Made by a program: the position numbers and the translations under genes
In this document: piece after piece, positions 1 to 10,049 of the stretch
How the letters are laid out: every line of letters starts with the position of its first letter
Numbering within the stretch: the stretch's first letter is position 1
The notes under the pieces: model-generated
The model's input: only the letters and a program-made list of their open reading frames with translations
Told to the model about the DNA's origin: nothing
Database searches by the model: none
Origin: Acanthochlamys bracteata
Taxonomy: Eukaryota; Streptophyta; Magnoliopsida; Pandanales; Velloziaceae
Reading direction: 5' to 3'
NCBI GenBank assembly: GCA_019914995.1
Contig: CM034143.1
Location: 2,420,501-2,484,500 of the forward strand
DNA: 64,000 nucleotides

Positions 1-1725
1 AAATCAAACATTTTACATTCACAGTAACCTTACTTTGTAGCATGATTAAATATCACCTTCCACTGACGCTCGTCACCAAGCACTCGAGATTTATAAGTAT
101 AAGTTGTGTAGCCATCACTTTCCTTTTCATCTTCACACAAGACATACACAGTTTGAGCTTTATCAAATTCTTTTTTAAACTTATCATACACATTTCTCGT
201 ATACACATTAGCTGCACTCTTCAAAAGAAAAGCATAACTATCGACAATGCGATTAGAATGCTCACTAATATAATCCTCTTTTTTTTCTTTCTCAACAATT
301 TTAGCCAAACACTTCTCGTTCTTCAAAACAAACTCCCTTAGAGTTGTAGTTGAGTGAAAAAAATTGCTGTAAATAGAATTCATATCTTCAGATCGCCCTG
401 TAGTGTTCATGTTGGCATAGAAGGTGTCTAAGTGATAAACAGGAACCCATTTTTCTCTAATTTCATACATTCCTTGGAACCATTCGTTCTCTTGCAAGTT
501 ATAGTTATATACCAATTCCTCCCATCTCATTTCAAAAGAACTAAGAGTATAACTTTCCCGAATACACATTTTGATATCTTTTTTGAATTTTGACTTCTTG
601 AAATAAATGTGCGGTAGCTTTTCAGGAAATTTTTTCAACACATGCCATAAACAAAACCGATGTCGAGTGTTTGAAAATACTTTTTCAACTGCTGCAGTCA
701 TAACTCTATCTTGATCTGTGATTATAGAAGATGGAGCACGTCCGTCCATAGCTGCAAGCCATGTCTGAAAAAGCCACTGAAAAGACTCTTCAGTCTCATC
801 CAAAAGTAATGCACATCCAAACTGAATTGACTGCAGATGGTGGTTAACTCCAGTAAATGGTGCAAATGGCATTTCATATACATTCTTACGATATGTTGTG
901 TCAAAAAATACCACATCACCAAAATATTGAAATTGTAGACGATATCGACCATCTATCCAGAAAAAATTTATTGCCCTTGCTTCGCTATCCATTTGGATTG
1001 CATAAAAGAAATGTGGATCTTTTATACTCTTTTCTTTAAAAAAATCTAGTGCTGCAGTGGCATCTCCTCTAATAGGCTTTTTGTACTCCTTAGATGGTCC
1101 CAAGTGATTCCAACAATCTCTATCATCGAAGCCATTCTGTGGTCCGTCGAGTATATCCGCAACTTTACTCACTGGAATGCCTTCATCACGAAAGGAGTCA
1201 ATTAATATCTTAGCCGCAGTTGGCATATGTCTACAAACAGGCATACGCATCCTCTTCGATGGACTAACTAGATTGTGATTGTGACCCTCAGTATACTGCG
1301 TCACCTTCCACAATCCAGTAATAGCTTCTTTTGCCACCTTCATTTTTGCCGGACATCCACATTTGACTGTTTTTCCTTTTCTCTTCTGTTTTGCTGATGC
1401 ATCTGGCACATCATCTGTTTTGTTCTTGTTATAGTCTCTATAATTTTCAAATCAGTCACAAGTCATTAGACAACTAATGACTTCGTCGGAATTTGAATTT
1501 CTTTTTTGTGTACTTCGGATAACGGCACTAAACCCGTTTGCTTTTCCATAATATATATACATTTCTTTTGCAGCTTGAAGACTTGGAAAAATCATCCCTA
1601 AAGAAGGCGACTTTTCTTTCTCTGTTGTAATGTCTGGAGTTGAAGCAGAACAGCTAGCTTTATCTATTTCATATGCATTCTCGGTGGAATGGGCTATGGA
1701 AAGAACAAAGAGCTTTGTAATTCTG
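1..1725 (-). pseudogene. FAR1-RELATED SEQUENCE (FHY3/FAR1) family gene, broken, cut by window start
   Basis: The longest open stretch (30-1409, 459 codons) reads as an FHY3/FAR1 family protein, a transcription factor derived from a MULE transposase. It holds the end of the FAR1 DNA-binding domain (CGCPAKMKV ... EGHNHN), then the MULE transposase domain with its acidic triad still in place: D170 in FFDTTYRK, D232 in IITDQD and E341 in GRSEDMN, plus the C253/H256 pair in RFCLWH. The frame is interrupted by TGA at 1452-1454. Upstream of that stop it continues with typical FAR1 N-terminal residues (PSLQAAKEMYIYYGKANGF) to about 1710, where TTTTCAG could be a splice acceptor. It also hits TAA at 30-32, after which the same frame resumes with GYCECKMFD, the start of the SWIM zinc finger, so that stop removes the SWIM finger. 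With two stops in otherwise clean coding sequence, I infer a young pseudogene; an unfixed MULE-like copy is the alternative. Confidence 0.85.
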
Positions 1726-3540
1726 AAAACAGAGAGTTTGCTTTGTTGTAATGAAATAAAATTCCTTTGCTGTGTCTGATAAAGAGAGAATTATAGTAAA
1801 GAGTTTGGTTGTGCAACTGCTTATCAGACAGACTGAAAGAAAGAAGAAAGAAAGGAAATGGCGGGGAGAATGGTGTATGGACGGGAAGCATGGAAGTTAC
1901 CGAGAGAGGGAGTATGGAGCACGTCACAACAAAAATATCTAAATAAGATTATTACATTTAATTAGATTACCTAGCATTTAAAAGATAAACTATTTTTTAT
2001 AAATTTTGATTACACAGATATAAGTAAAACTTGATAACATTTTCGAAGCAGTTCTAGATTGAGAAATGATAACATTTTAATTAATCATTCATCAACCATT
2101 GAGAATAAATGATAGCATTGCTCAAATAACTTTTCATTGAGAAAAAGCTGGATTGATCCAATAAAAAAACTGATAACATTTTATACAAAGTTTAACGAGT
2201 ACATTTTCAGATTACACAACACTCAAAATATCATTCCATAATTTACATAAAATTTCCATACTTTAACACAATCACAACTCGTCATTGTACACCGCCAGAC
2301 AAGACCAAATTACTGGTTCTGTCCAGCCAACCACAACACTGTATTCTTCAAACAACATCCAAATAACATTGCATTCTTGCAGTAATAAACATCCAGATAA
2401 CCTGCTGGGTCTATCTATATGCCGATAATGCTGCACCGTTGCAAAACAGAACAATATCCTTTAGCATCCAGCATTCATCAAGCACATTCCATCAACAAGT
2501 CTTTCCATTACCAGTGGTGTTCCAATTTCGTTACTACATAATTAAAACCAAAACAGAACAAATCAATCAATACAACATAAAAAAAAAAAAAAAACCGAAT
2601 TAAGAACATTTCTTTCGGCTACCAGTCACAAAGAAATACTACCCGAGCATTTTTTTTTCTTCTTATTTCACTTGCATTAGAGTTCCGCAAGATAGAATTG
2701 AGAGATAAATAGCAAAAATAATCTAAGCTACATAGACGAAAAATTTAGAGAATCAACCAACAAAAACTGTAACTACCAGACGACGGCCTTCCAAAACTCT
2801 AACAACATCATCATCACAAATCTTAATCCTGCGAAGATTTGATGAAACAAAAAATGTTGTTAGAGTTCTTGAAGGCCCTCGTGAAGCAGTTATCCTTTCC
2901 TTTCACAGCTGCCTCTTTGTCCCTAACTGAGCCACCCAACTTTAAAGCAGAAAGCACAGCAGAATGCATAACATAAATCTCTATAGAGGACCAAAAATTT
3001 TTGAAGACCGGAAGAACTAAGCTAAAAAAAAAAAAATTCAATCTTCGCAAGATAGAAATCTTAAACAATGTAATTACTGTCGTCACTAAAAACTTAACTC
3101 CCAATTTCAACAAAATCAACCGAAAACAATTTCGCGAAATCAACCGAACCAACAAAAATAAAATCATCGCAAAAATTCAAGAAAGAAGAGATTAAACGAA
3201 AATCCGAAAACAGATCAAGAATTTGAGGGAAGTTTAAGCAAATTCATGAAAGAAATCGAAGAGGGGGGAGATCAGATGTCGGCGTCGTCGTCGAGGCCGG
3301 CATCGATTTCTTCATCTGCAGGGACAAAAAAATCTGCTCGGAGATAGGGAGAGAGATTTCGAGGCGGCGACGAGAGCAGCTCGGGAGAGAGATTTCCGAG
3401 CTCAGGAGAGAGAGATTGAAGCTCGGAGAGAGATTTCGAAGAGAGAAATGAGAACGAGTGAGCTGAGCGGGAGAGTGTGATCGGGTGAAACGCGCGATCG
3501 CTTGCGCTGATCACCGCCGCTCATTAAGCGGGATGAAATC
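1726..3540 (-). other. Probable 5' leader/promoter region of the FRS copy; no firm coding sequence
   Basis: No protein family is recognisable here. The stretch 3270-3530 is notably richer in CpG and GA-repeats (GAGAGAGATTTCG recurs) than the AT-rich DNA on both sides. This is the usual look of a plant promoter or first untranslated exon, and it could serve the FRS copy on the minus strand. Short open frames occur (for example 2272-2454 and 3272-3514 on the minus strand), but they have low-complexity or unrecognised translations. There is an A-run at about 2578-2594. The assignment as leader is inference from position and composition. Confidence 0.35.
2785..2877. other. 93-nt stem-loop, miRNA-precursor-like or small inverted duplication
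   Basis: Arm 2785-2808 (GGCCTTCCAAAACTCTAAC...) pairs with arm 2854-2877 (...GTTAGAGTTCTTGAAGGCC): 22 of 24 positions match, and the 14 bases next to the loop (AACTCTAACAACAT / ATGTTGTTAGAGTT) are exact. Inside the 45-nt loop a second exact 8-bp stem lies at 2817-2824 / 2834-2841 (CAAATCTT / AAGATTTG). Length, stem length and mismatch number fit a plant miRNA foldback, but neither arm is a miRNA family I recognise. There is no evidence of transcription, and a chance or transposon-derived palindrome remains possible. Confidence 0.4.
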
Positions 3541-3951
3541 TTAACAGTTCGATTAGAGATGGGAGTGAAGGAGTGTCTACAGTTGGGGGAGTGTATACAT
3601 CCTCCCCCTTTAAATTTTGTTTAAATTTCATAAAAAATTACTCTATATTTTATAGAAAATTTCTCAAAATTATAATTTTTCAGAAAACCTTCAAAATTTT
3701 ATAGAAAACTTTCTAAAATTTTATAAAAGAATTCTTTCAAATATAGTTAATTAAAAAAAAAATTTCAAAAGTAAAACCGTATAAGATCGTAAAAAGATAG
3801 GAATCTTATCAATTTTAAGATTTAAATTGAGATTTAGGTGGGATTTACTCAAAAAAGATTTTACTTGAGATCGGAATCGTTTAGGTGAAGTAAAATTGTA
3901 AAATCGTAAGATTTTAAAATTTAAATCGGAATTTTGATAACATTAGTATAG

Positions 3952-4196
3952 TGCTTATAAAACAAAACTTTTTGAAAATAAAAAATATTTTTATTTTTTC
4001 TAAATAATAAGTTTTATTTTTTTACTTTCAAAAAAATAATAAAAATATGCAATAAAAAGATCTCATTACGTCAAATTTTTGTACACTTTTTAAATTTTTA
4101 AATAAATTTTCTAAATATTTATAAAATATATTAAAAAATATGAAAGAAAATTAAAAAAAAGTGTTTGAAAAATGTAATTCCAAACGTGTCCGTAGT
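3952..4196 (+). repeat. MITE-like repeat, family A, diverged copy
   Basis: The copy begins AGTGCTTATAAAACA and ends TTCCAAACGTGTCC. Inside are the family-A landmarks in order: ACTTTCAAAAAAATAATAAAA, AATAAAAAGATCTCATTACG, ACACTTTTTAAATTTTTAAA and TATAAAATATATTAAAAAAT. It has the same orientation as the best copy at 29590-29850. Confidence 0.65.
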
Positions 4197-4328
4197 CACT
4201 TTTGTGTTCCATTTGCATCTCATATAATTTTTTCGCTTTATAATTTATTTTAAATTAATCTATTGTTTATTTGTATTAAATTATGAATATTTGTTTATTT
4301 AATTAGGAGAACTTCTAATATGACACTA

Positions 4329-4547
4329 CGGGCGAGCGTTTGGCATCCCATTTTAAATGCTTTTTTAAGTCTGAAAAGTTCAAAAAAGTTACGCACAGAT
4401 CTTCAAAATTTAGTAAAAAATTTAAAGAATATAAATAAATTTTTATATCATAAAATTATCTTCTTATAAGTTTTTTTTCACAAAAAATATATATTTTTAA
4501 GAGTTTTAATTTTTATGCTATTTCAAATAAAGCCTAAATGGCACATC
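4329..4547. repeat. MITE-like repeat, family B (TTTGGCATCCCATTT ends)
   Basis: It starts GCGAGCGTTTGGCATCCCAT and ends in AAGCCTAAATGGC. A related copy in the other orientation ends at about 39768 with AAATGGGATGCCAAGCAAGC, which gives matching termini. No coding capacity. The boundaries are approximate. Confidence 0.45.
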
Positions 4548-5599
4548 GTAACATCTAAAGTTGCAGCCTTCAAATAATCCAGTTTTTGTTCTTCAATTGC
4601 CCACAAGCCAACAAAAGAAGAAACAACAAATGGAAAGCGCACTTCTATTCAATAATATGTTGCAGTGGTGGAGGAAAGATATATCCTCTCTGCAAAAGCT
4701 TCACATGCATATATTGTTTTATGGTTGGCCCACAAAACCTAACCCAAAATTGGACTTTGGCCAATGTTTACGCTACTAGGACTCTGCTTAGTTGCTATGG
4801 CACATAATTCTTTTTAGGTTATATTTAACTTGCAAGAAACTGAAGTTTATAAAAAAAGGTTACAAAAATAGAGGTCAATAAAAAATAGAATTTAGAAAAA
4901 TTAAAATCTGAAGCGATAAGTGAAATACTAAAAATTTAATAAAAATTAAATTTAGTATAAAAATAAGAATAAAAGTTTGGTGTGGCTATTAGAACATTAG
5001 AAGTATTTAAATTTTGAAAAGATAAAGTAAATTTTATTGATATTCAATTAAGTCCTTATTTTTCTATACAAAATTGCGACTGCCAGACTGGGAAGCAAAA
5101 AAAAAGCTCTCGTATGCCCACCGACACTTTTATGTATGTGGGACAAGCTAGAAGAACAGAGCTGCCACCACCTACAGGCTATGGAGTCTATTGGAGTAGA
5201 AAAAAATAACAAATTGCTTGCTTAAATTAAGCCAAACTAAAAGAAAGGAAGGCTGGCTGCCGTAGGTGGTGAGCATAAAAGAAATTAGCAAATTGTTGTT
5301 TCCTTTCCTTGCTGGAGGTACACTGCTGTCTAGTTTAAGCAAGATTTAGACAAATGAAGACATGAATTAATGCTTTGTTGTTACATGATTATATTTATAT
5401 TAACAGGATTCGATCAGTTAAAACATTGAAATGGATTCGTGCATGCAATGCAACTGGTTGTGCATTTTCCTTTTAGTTGCGTATTATAGTTGGCACTTTC
5501 CTGTTCTGTCTTTGTCATTGGCAAACGACCATGTGGCGTGTTCTAAAGCTTTACGAAAAGTTGCATACTTTTGAAGACGGAACAATATATTTTTAAGAA

Positions 5600-6074
5600 G
5601 CTAGAGGACAATGATAGGCCTCTTCTTTTTATTGCACAGTGAGAGCACAAATGATCGAACTACATACAGGAACAATACAAGAATATCTAGTATGTATGCT
5701 AAAGAAACAAACGAACAAATCCATGTAAACCTCTCCCTCTCAAGCAGCATTAATTTAGCAGTCGAACCATGTCAAGCCGTGTTTTCAATTAATCTTTGCG
5801 AACCTTCTCCACTTGTTCTTGCTTGATGAGGTAGCTAAGACCAACATATGCAGCACAGCCACCGAGATTGTCCTCCAGCCATGATTATTGTTGCAAACGA
5901 GGAATTTATTGATTATTGTCTTGAACAAACTTATTTTAAATGTATCTCTACTCTTGAGGCCTGGAACACATGCGTAAACAAACAAGAACTTAGAATGTTT
6001 AATCTAAAGAACTGAAAAACATGGCATGGAATCATCGAGGAAGGAGAGCTTACTTGGTGCGCGTGGACAGTAAC
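5600..6074 (-). other. Downstream region of the extensin gene, possible 3' UTR with an intron; holds an orphan 29-codon frame
   Basis: Just past the extensin stop, the minus strand reads ...CACCAA/GTAAGC (6035-6045), a donor-like site, and TGTTCCAG before 5963 looks like an acceptor, so a 3' UTR intron is possible. At 5789-5878 (-) there is a clean frame of 29 residues ending in a stop. It includes LEDNLGGCAAYVGLSYLIKQ and looks like genuine protein (a small hydrophobic stretch, then a charged tail). I do not recognise it, and it has no good start. It may be the last exon of another gene, a remnant, or chance. Confidence 0.3.
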
Positions 6075-7660
6075 TTAATAGTAGTATGGTGGAGGAGACT
6101 TCGGAGGAGGAGGTGGGGACGTGTAGTAGTATGGGGGAGGAGGTGACGGTGATGGTGGCGGTGGGGACTTGTAGTAGTAGGGTGGTGGGGGTGATTTCTC
6201 TGGTGGTGGAGGAGATGCATAGACGTAAGGTGAAGGTGATACTTTCACCGGAGGAGGGGGCGATACATAGTGATACGGTGGAGGAGGAGATTTCACGGGA
6301 GGTGGTGGCGAGACATAGTAATAAGGTGGCGGTGGTGATTTCTTTGGTGGAGGTGGAGATGTATAGTAGTACGGAGGAGGTGGTGATTTCTTTGGTGGTG
6401 GGGGAGAGGTATAGTAGTACGGAGGAGGTGGTGACTTCTTTGGTGGTGGTGGTGGTGATGCATAGATGTAAGGTGGTAATTCTTTCACCGGTGGAGGAGG
6501 GGGTGATACATAGTAATATGGTGGTGGCGGAGACTTCACTGGAGGTGGCGGCGAGACATAGTAATAAGGTGGTGGTGATTTTTTTGGGGGAGGTGGAGAG
6601 ACATAGTAGTAAGGAGGCGGCGGAGACTTTTTGGGTGGAGGTGGTGAGACATAGTAGTATGGTGGTGGCGGAGATTTTTTTGGTGGAGGTGGTGATACAT
6701 AGTAGTATGGTGGTGGGGGAGACTTCTTTGGTGGTGGAGGTGATGTATAGTGATAAGCTGGTGCCTCAGATGACTTCGGTGGTGGAGGCGGTGATACATA
6801 GTGATATGGTGGTGGAGGAGACTTCATTGGAGGTGGTGGCGAGACATAGTAATAAGGTGGTGGTGGTGATTTCTTTGGAGGAGGTGGAGAGACGTAGTAG
6901 TAAGGAGGCGGTGGAGACTTCTTTGGTGGAGGTGGTGAGACATAGTAGTATATGGTGGCGGAGATTTCTTTGGTGGAGGTGGTGAGACATAGTAGTATAG
7001 AGGTGGTGGAGACTTCTCTGGTGGTGGAGGTGATGTATAGTGATAAGCTGGTGCCTCGGAAGATTTCGGTGGTGGAGGCGGTGATACATAGTGATATGGT
7101 GGTGGCGGAGACTTCACTGGAGGTGGCGGCGAAACATAGTAATAAAGTGGTGGTGGTGATTTTTTTGGTGGAGGTGGGGATACATAGTAGTAAGGAGGCG
7201 GCGGAGACTTCTTTGGTGGAGGAGGTGAGACATAGTAGTATGGTGGTGGCGGAGATTTTTTAGGAGGAGGTGGAGAAACGTAGTAGTATGGAGGTGGTGG
7301 AGATTTCTTTGGTGGTGGAGGTGATGTGTAGTGATAAGCTGGTGCCTCAGATGACTTCGGTGGTGGAGGTGGTGAGACATAATAATACGGTGGTGGTGGA
7401 GATTTCTTAGGAGGCGGCGGGGAGACATAGTAGTACGGTGGTGGTGGAGATTTCTTAGGTGGTGGAGGAGAAACGTAGTAGTATGGAGGCGGGGGGGATT
7501 TTGTTGGTGGGGGAGGCGATGCATAGTGGTAAACAGGAGCCTCAGATGCCTTTGGTGGAGGAGGTGAAGATGCATAGTAGTACGGTGGTGGAGGAGACTT
7601 TTTAGGAGGCGGTGGTGACACGTAGTAGTAAGGAGGCGGCGGAGATTTATAGTAGTAGGT
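6075..7660 (-). repeat. Extensin coding repeat block 2
   Basis: The same unit types as block 1 follow the Ole e 1 domain, again punctuated by SSEAPAYHYTSPPPP marker units (four are visible). Several adjacent units are nearly identical at the nucleotide level, suggesting recent unequal exchange. The last units vary (VKVSPSPYVY, VKELPPYIY) and end with KSPPPYYY. The plus-strand frame at 6086-6985 is only the antisense of this array. Confidence 0.9.
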
Positions 7661-9880
7661 AGGTGCCCGTGCATGCTTCTCGCACTCCTCATAAGGCTTC
7701 TCGGGAGCAAATGCTAAAGGCTTGGCCTTGAGCACAATCTCTTCGTAGGATGTGGAGTATACCTTCAATGGTTTGCCCTTATTCTTGGGTGTAGGAACAT
7801 TGCATGCTGACCCCTTGGGTGCTGCGTGCAGTTCAACTTTGCATCCCTTTGCACCATATTTCGAGTAGGGGTACCCCTTGGGAACTGTAACTTCATACTT
7901 GCCATGGGCGATTGTCTCGCCGTAGGCAATGTAATCCTTGTCACCATCAACACATGTCACCTTCACGACGGCACCTGCCAAATTAATTATATAAAGTACG
8001 TAGTTAGTCGACTATGATTAAAATAAGAGAGAGAATCAACAAAAGTAATTAGGCAATGATTTCTGAACACAAGCAATATGATTTTAGTTCTTTTTCTTTT
8101 CTTAATGTTTTTGTTTAGTGTGAAGTTGATCCGAACACTTTAATGATGTCATTGTCATCTACGATAGAATCCTTCTTTTCACTCCAATATTATTAAAAAC
8201 TTCTCTAAGCTAGAGCTACTTGCTACAATTAACAAATATCAAGAGCACGGTCTTCCAACAACGGCTACTTTATCAAACTTGATATTAATTTCAACACATT
8301 ACCAATATCGACATAGATCTTTGAAATATTATTTTATTACTAATTGAAACTCAAGTATCTACTTAAAAAACTTTCTTAAACAGACGTGTGTTTGAAGAAA
8401 GCTGCAAAACGCATACCTTTGAAGAGCTTTTTGTGGTTAGACTTGGAAGGATGCTCCCAATTATAGCACTTGTAGCAGTACACACGTCCGACGACCTTGA
8501 CTACTGGTGTATGGTAGTACGGTACCGATGGAGGCGGCGGGGACTTGTAGTAGTAAGGAGCTGGGGCAGGACTTTTCACTGGTGGTGGAGGAGATGTGTA
8601 GTGGTACGAAGGGGTTGGTGACTTTTTAGGTGGTGGAGGTGAGACATAGTAGTAAGGAGGAGGTGGGGATTTGTTAGGCGGAGGTGGTGAGACATAGTAG
8701 TATGGTGGTGGAGGAGATTTTTTAGGAGGAGGCGGTGAGACGTAGTAGTATGGTGGTGGAGGAGATTTTTTAGGTGGCGGAGGTGATGCGTAGTGGTAAA
8801 TCGGTGCCTCTGACGATTTTGGTGGAGGTGGCGGCGATGTGTAATAGTATGGTGGTGGAGGAGATTTCTTAGGCGGAGGTGGTGAGACGTAGTAGTATGG
8901 TGGTGGTGGAGATTTTTTAGGTGGGGGAGGTGATGTGTAGTGGTAAACTGGTGCCTCTTTTGGTGGAGGTGGCGGCGATGTGTAATAGTATGGTAGTGGA
9001 GGAGATTCCTTAGGTGGTGGGGGAGAAACATAGTAGTAAGGAGGCGGGGAGACTTCTTTGGTGGTGGAGGGGAGGTGTAGTGGTAAGCTGGTGCCTCAGA
9101 TGATTTAGGTGGAGGAGGTGGTGACTTATAATAATAGGGAGGTGGTGGAGACTTTTCAGGCGGAGGTGGTGATACATAATAATAAGATGGTGGTGGAGAT
9201 TTCTTTGGTGGAGGAGGAGAAACATAGTAGTATGGAGGCGGCGGAGACTTCTTTGGTGGTGGAGGTGATGTGTAGTGGTAAACAGGAGCCTCAGATGACT
9301 TTGGTGGAGGAGGTGGCGACTTATAGTAGTATGGTGGTGGAGGAGACTCCTTAGGAGGAGGCGGTGAGACGTAGTAGTAAGGTGGTGGCGGTGACTTTTT
9401 AGGTGGCGGAGGCGACACATAGTAATATGGAGGTGGTGGAGACTTCACAGGAGGTGGTGGTGAAACATAGTAGTACGGTGGTGGTGGAGACTTTTTAGGC
9501 GGAGGAGGAGAAGTATAGTAGTACGGAGGAGGCGGAGACTTCCTTGGTGGTGGAGGCGATGCGTAATGGTAAACCGGCGCCTCTGCTGATTTGGATGGTG
9601 GAGGTGGTGATTTGTAGTAATATGGTGGTGGAGGAGATGGAGATGGTGGTGGTGGCGATTTGTAGTAGTAAGGAGGTGGAGATGACGGTGAAGGAGGCGG
9701 CGGTGACTTGTAGTAGTATGGTGGAGGTGGCGATGGTGACGGTGGCGGAGGAGACTTGTAGTAGTAAGGATCAGCTGATACTAGAACAGCATTGGCAGCT
9801 ATTGCAAAGAGCAAAGCCATGCCTGCAGCCAATGCTGGCCATGGCCGCCCCCTGCCGGGGCCTCGGTCACCTATACTCAT
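6075..9880 (-). CDS. Extensin with a central Pollen Ole e 1 domain; two exons, each with one 1-nt frame shift
   Basis: Hydroxyproline-rich cell-wall glycoprotein. Exon 1 is 9880-8417 and exon 2 is 7974-6075; the intron (7975-8416) has GT/AG ends and a phase-1 junction giving KLFKG/AVVKV. The ATG at 9880 is followed by a signal peptide (hydrophobic LAAGMALLFAIAANAVL, likely cleavage after VSA). Then come dozens of SPPPP(K/V)KSPPPPYYY repeats: SPPPP is the O-glycosylation motif and YXY (YYY, YHY) the isodityrosine cross-linking motif. A six-cysteine Ole e 1-like domain follows (VVKVVGRVYCYKCYNW through the CNVP and YEEC cysteines, about 8515-8417 plus 7974-7670), then a second repeat block ending KSPPPYYY and stop. 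The frame slips by one base near 9041-9052 and near 6948-6962; each slip is one base short relative to neighbouring repeat units. The remaining frames stay open, so these are either assembly errors in repetitive DNA or recent disabling changes. Confidence 0.85.
8530..9775 (-). repeat. Extensin coding repeat block 1
   Basis: Tandem 48-nt-type units encode SPPPPKKSPPPPYYYV variants. Every few units a marker unit appears in which KKSPPPPYYY is replaced by K(S/A)SEAP(V/A/I)YHY(T/A), giving a higher-order period. The first units near the signal peptide are a different subtype (SPPPPSPSPPPPYYYK). The block explains all the long antisense frames in this interval. Confidence 0.9.
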
Positions 9881-10037
9881 TTAGCACAAGATCCTAGCAA
9901 CTCTACAAGTGCTATAGCTAAGCTAAGCAGAGGTTTTGTTATCTCCCTCAGGGAAGAGGGAGACTGGAATTTTAACGGTCGGGAAGAAGAGAAGAGCAAG
10001 AGAGGGTGATGAGGGTTTAGTTGCAAGGGAGGTGGGT

Positions 10038-10045
10038 TTTATATA
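10038..10045 (-). promoter_or_regulatory. TATA box of the extensin gene
   Basis: On the minus strand CCTATATAAAACCC lies about 160 bp upstream of the extensin ATG. This is a canonical plant TATA box and would place the start of transcription near 10010, with a leader of roughly 130 nt. Confidence 0.6.
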
Positions 10046-10049
10046 GGAG

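Larger units (their letters stand above)
3541..5600. other. Intergenic AT-rich spacer with two MITE-like copies
   Basis: No gene is seen between the FRS upstream region and the extensin gene. The stretch 3620-3740 repeats AAAATTTTATAGAAAA-type words, and 3765-3945 is rich in TAAGATTTTA words. Two recognisable short repeats lie at about 3952-4196 and 4329-4547 (separate entries). The rest (4550-5600) shows no structure I can name; short frames near 4561-4807 have no family features. Confidence 0.5.

Noticed and set aside
2272-2454. 60-codon minus frame in the FRS upstream region
   Set aside because: No family features, no context for translation.
3272-3514. 80-codon Ser/Leu-rich minus frame
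   Set aside because: Low-complexity translation of GA-rich DNA; better seen as leader or promoter.
6075-8579. Reading the locus as two separate extensin genes
   Set aside because: The second half has no signal peptide, and the Ole e 1 domain is completed only by joining the two exons across GT/AG sites in the right phase.
6536-9420. Extra minus-strand His/Leu-rich frames in the extensin blocks
   Set aside because: Shifted readings of the same repeats, not separate genes.
6086-9897. Long plus-strand open frames (up to 299 codons) over the extensin arrays
   Set aside because: They are the antisense of tandem proline/tyrosine codons; periodic repeats keep all frames open. They lack starts, domains or splice logic of their own.
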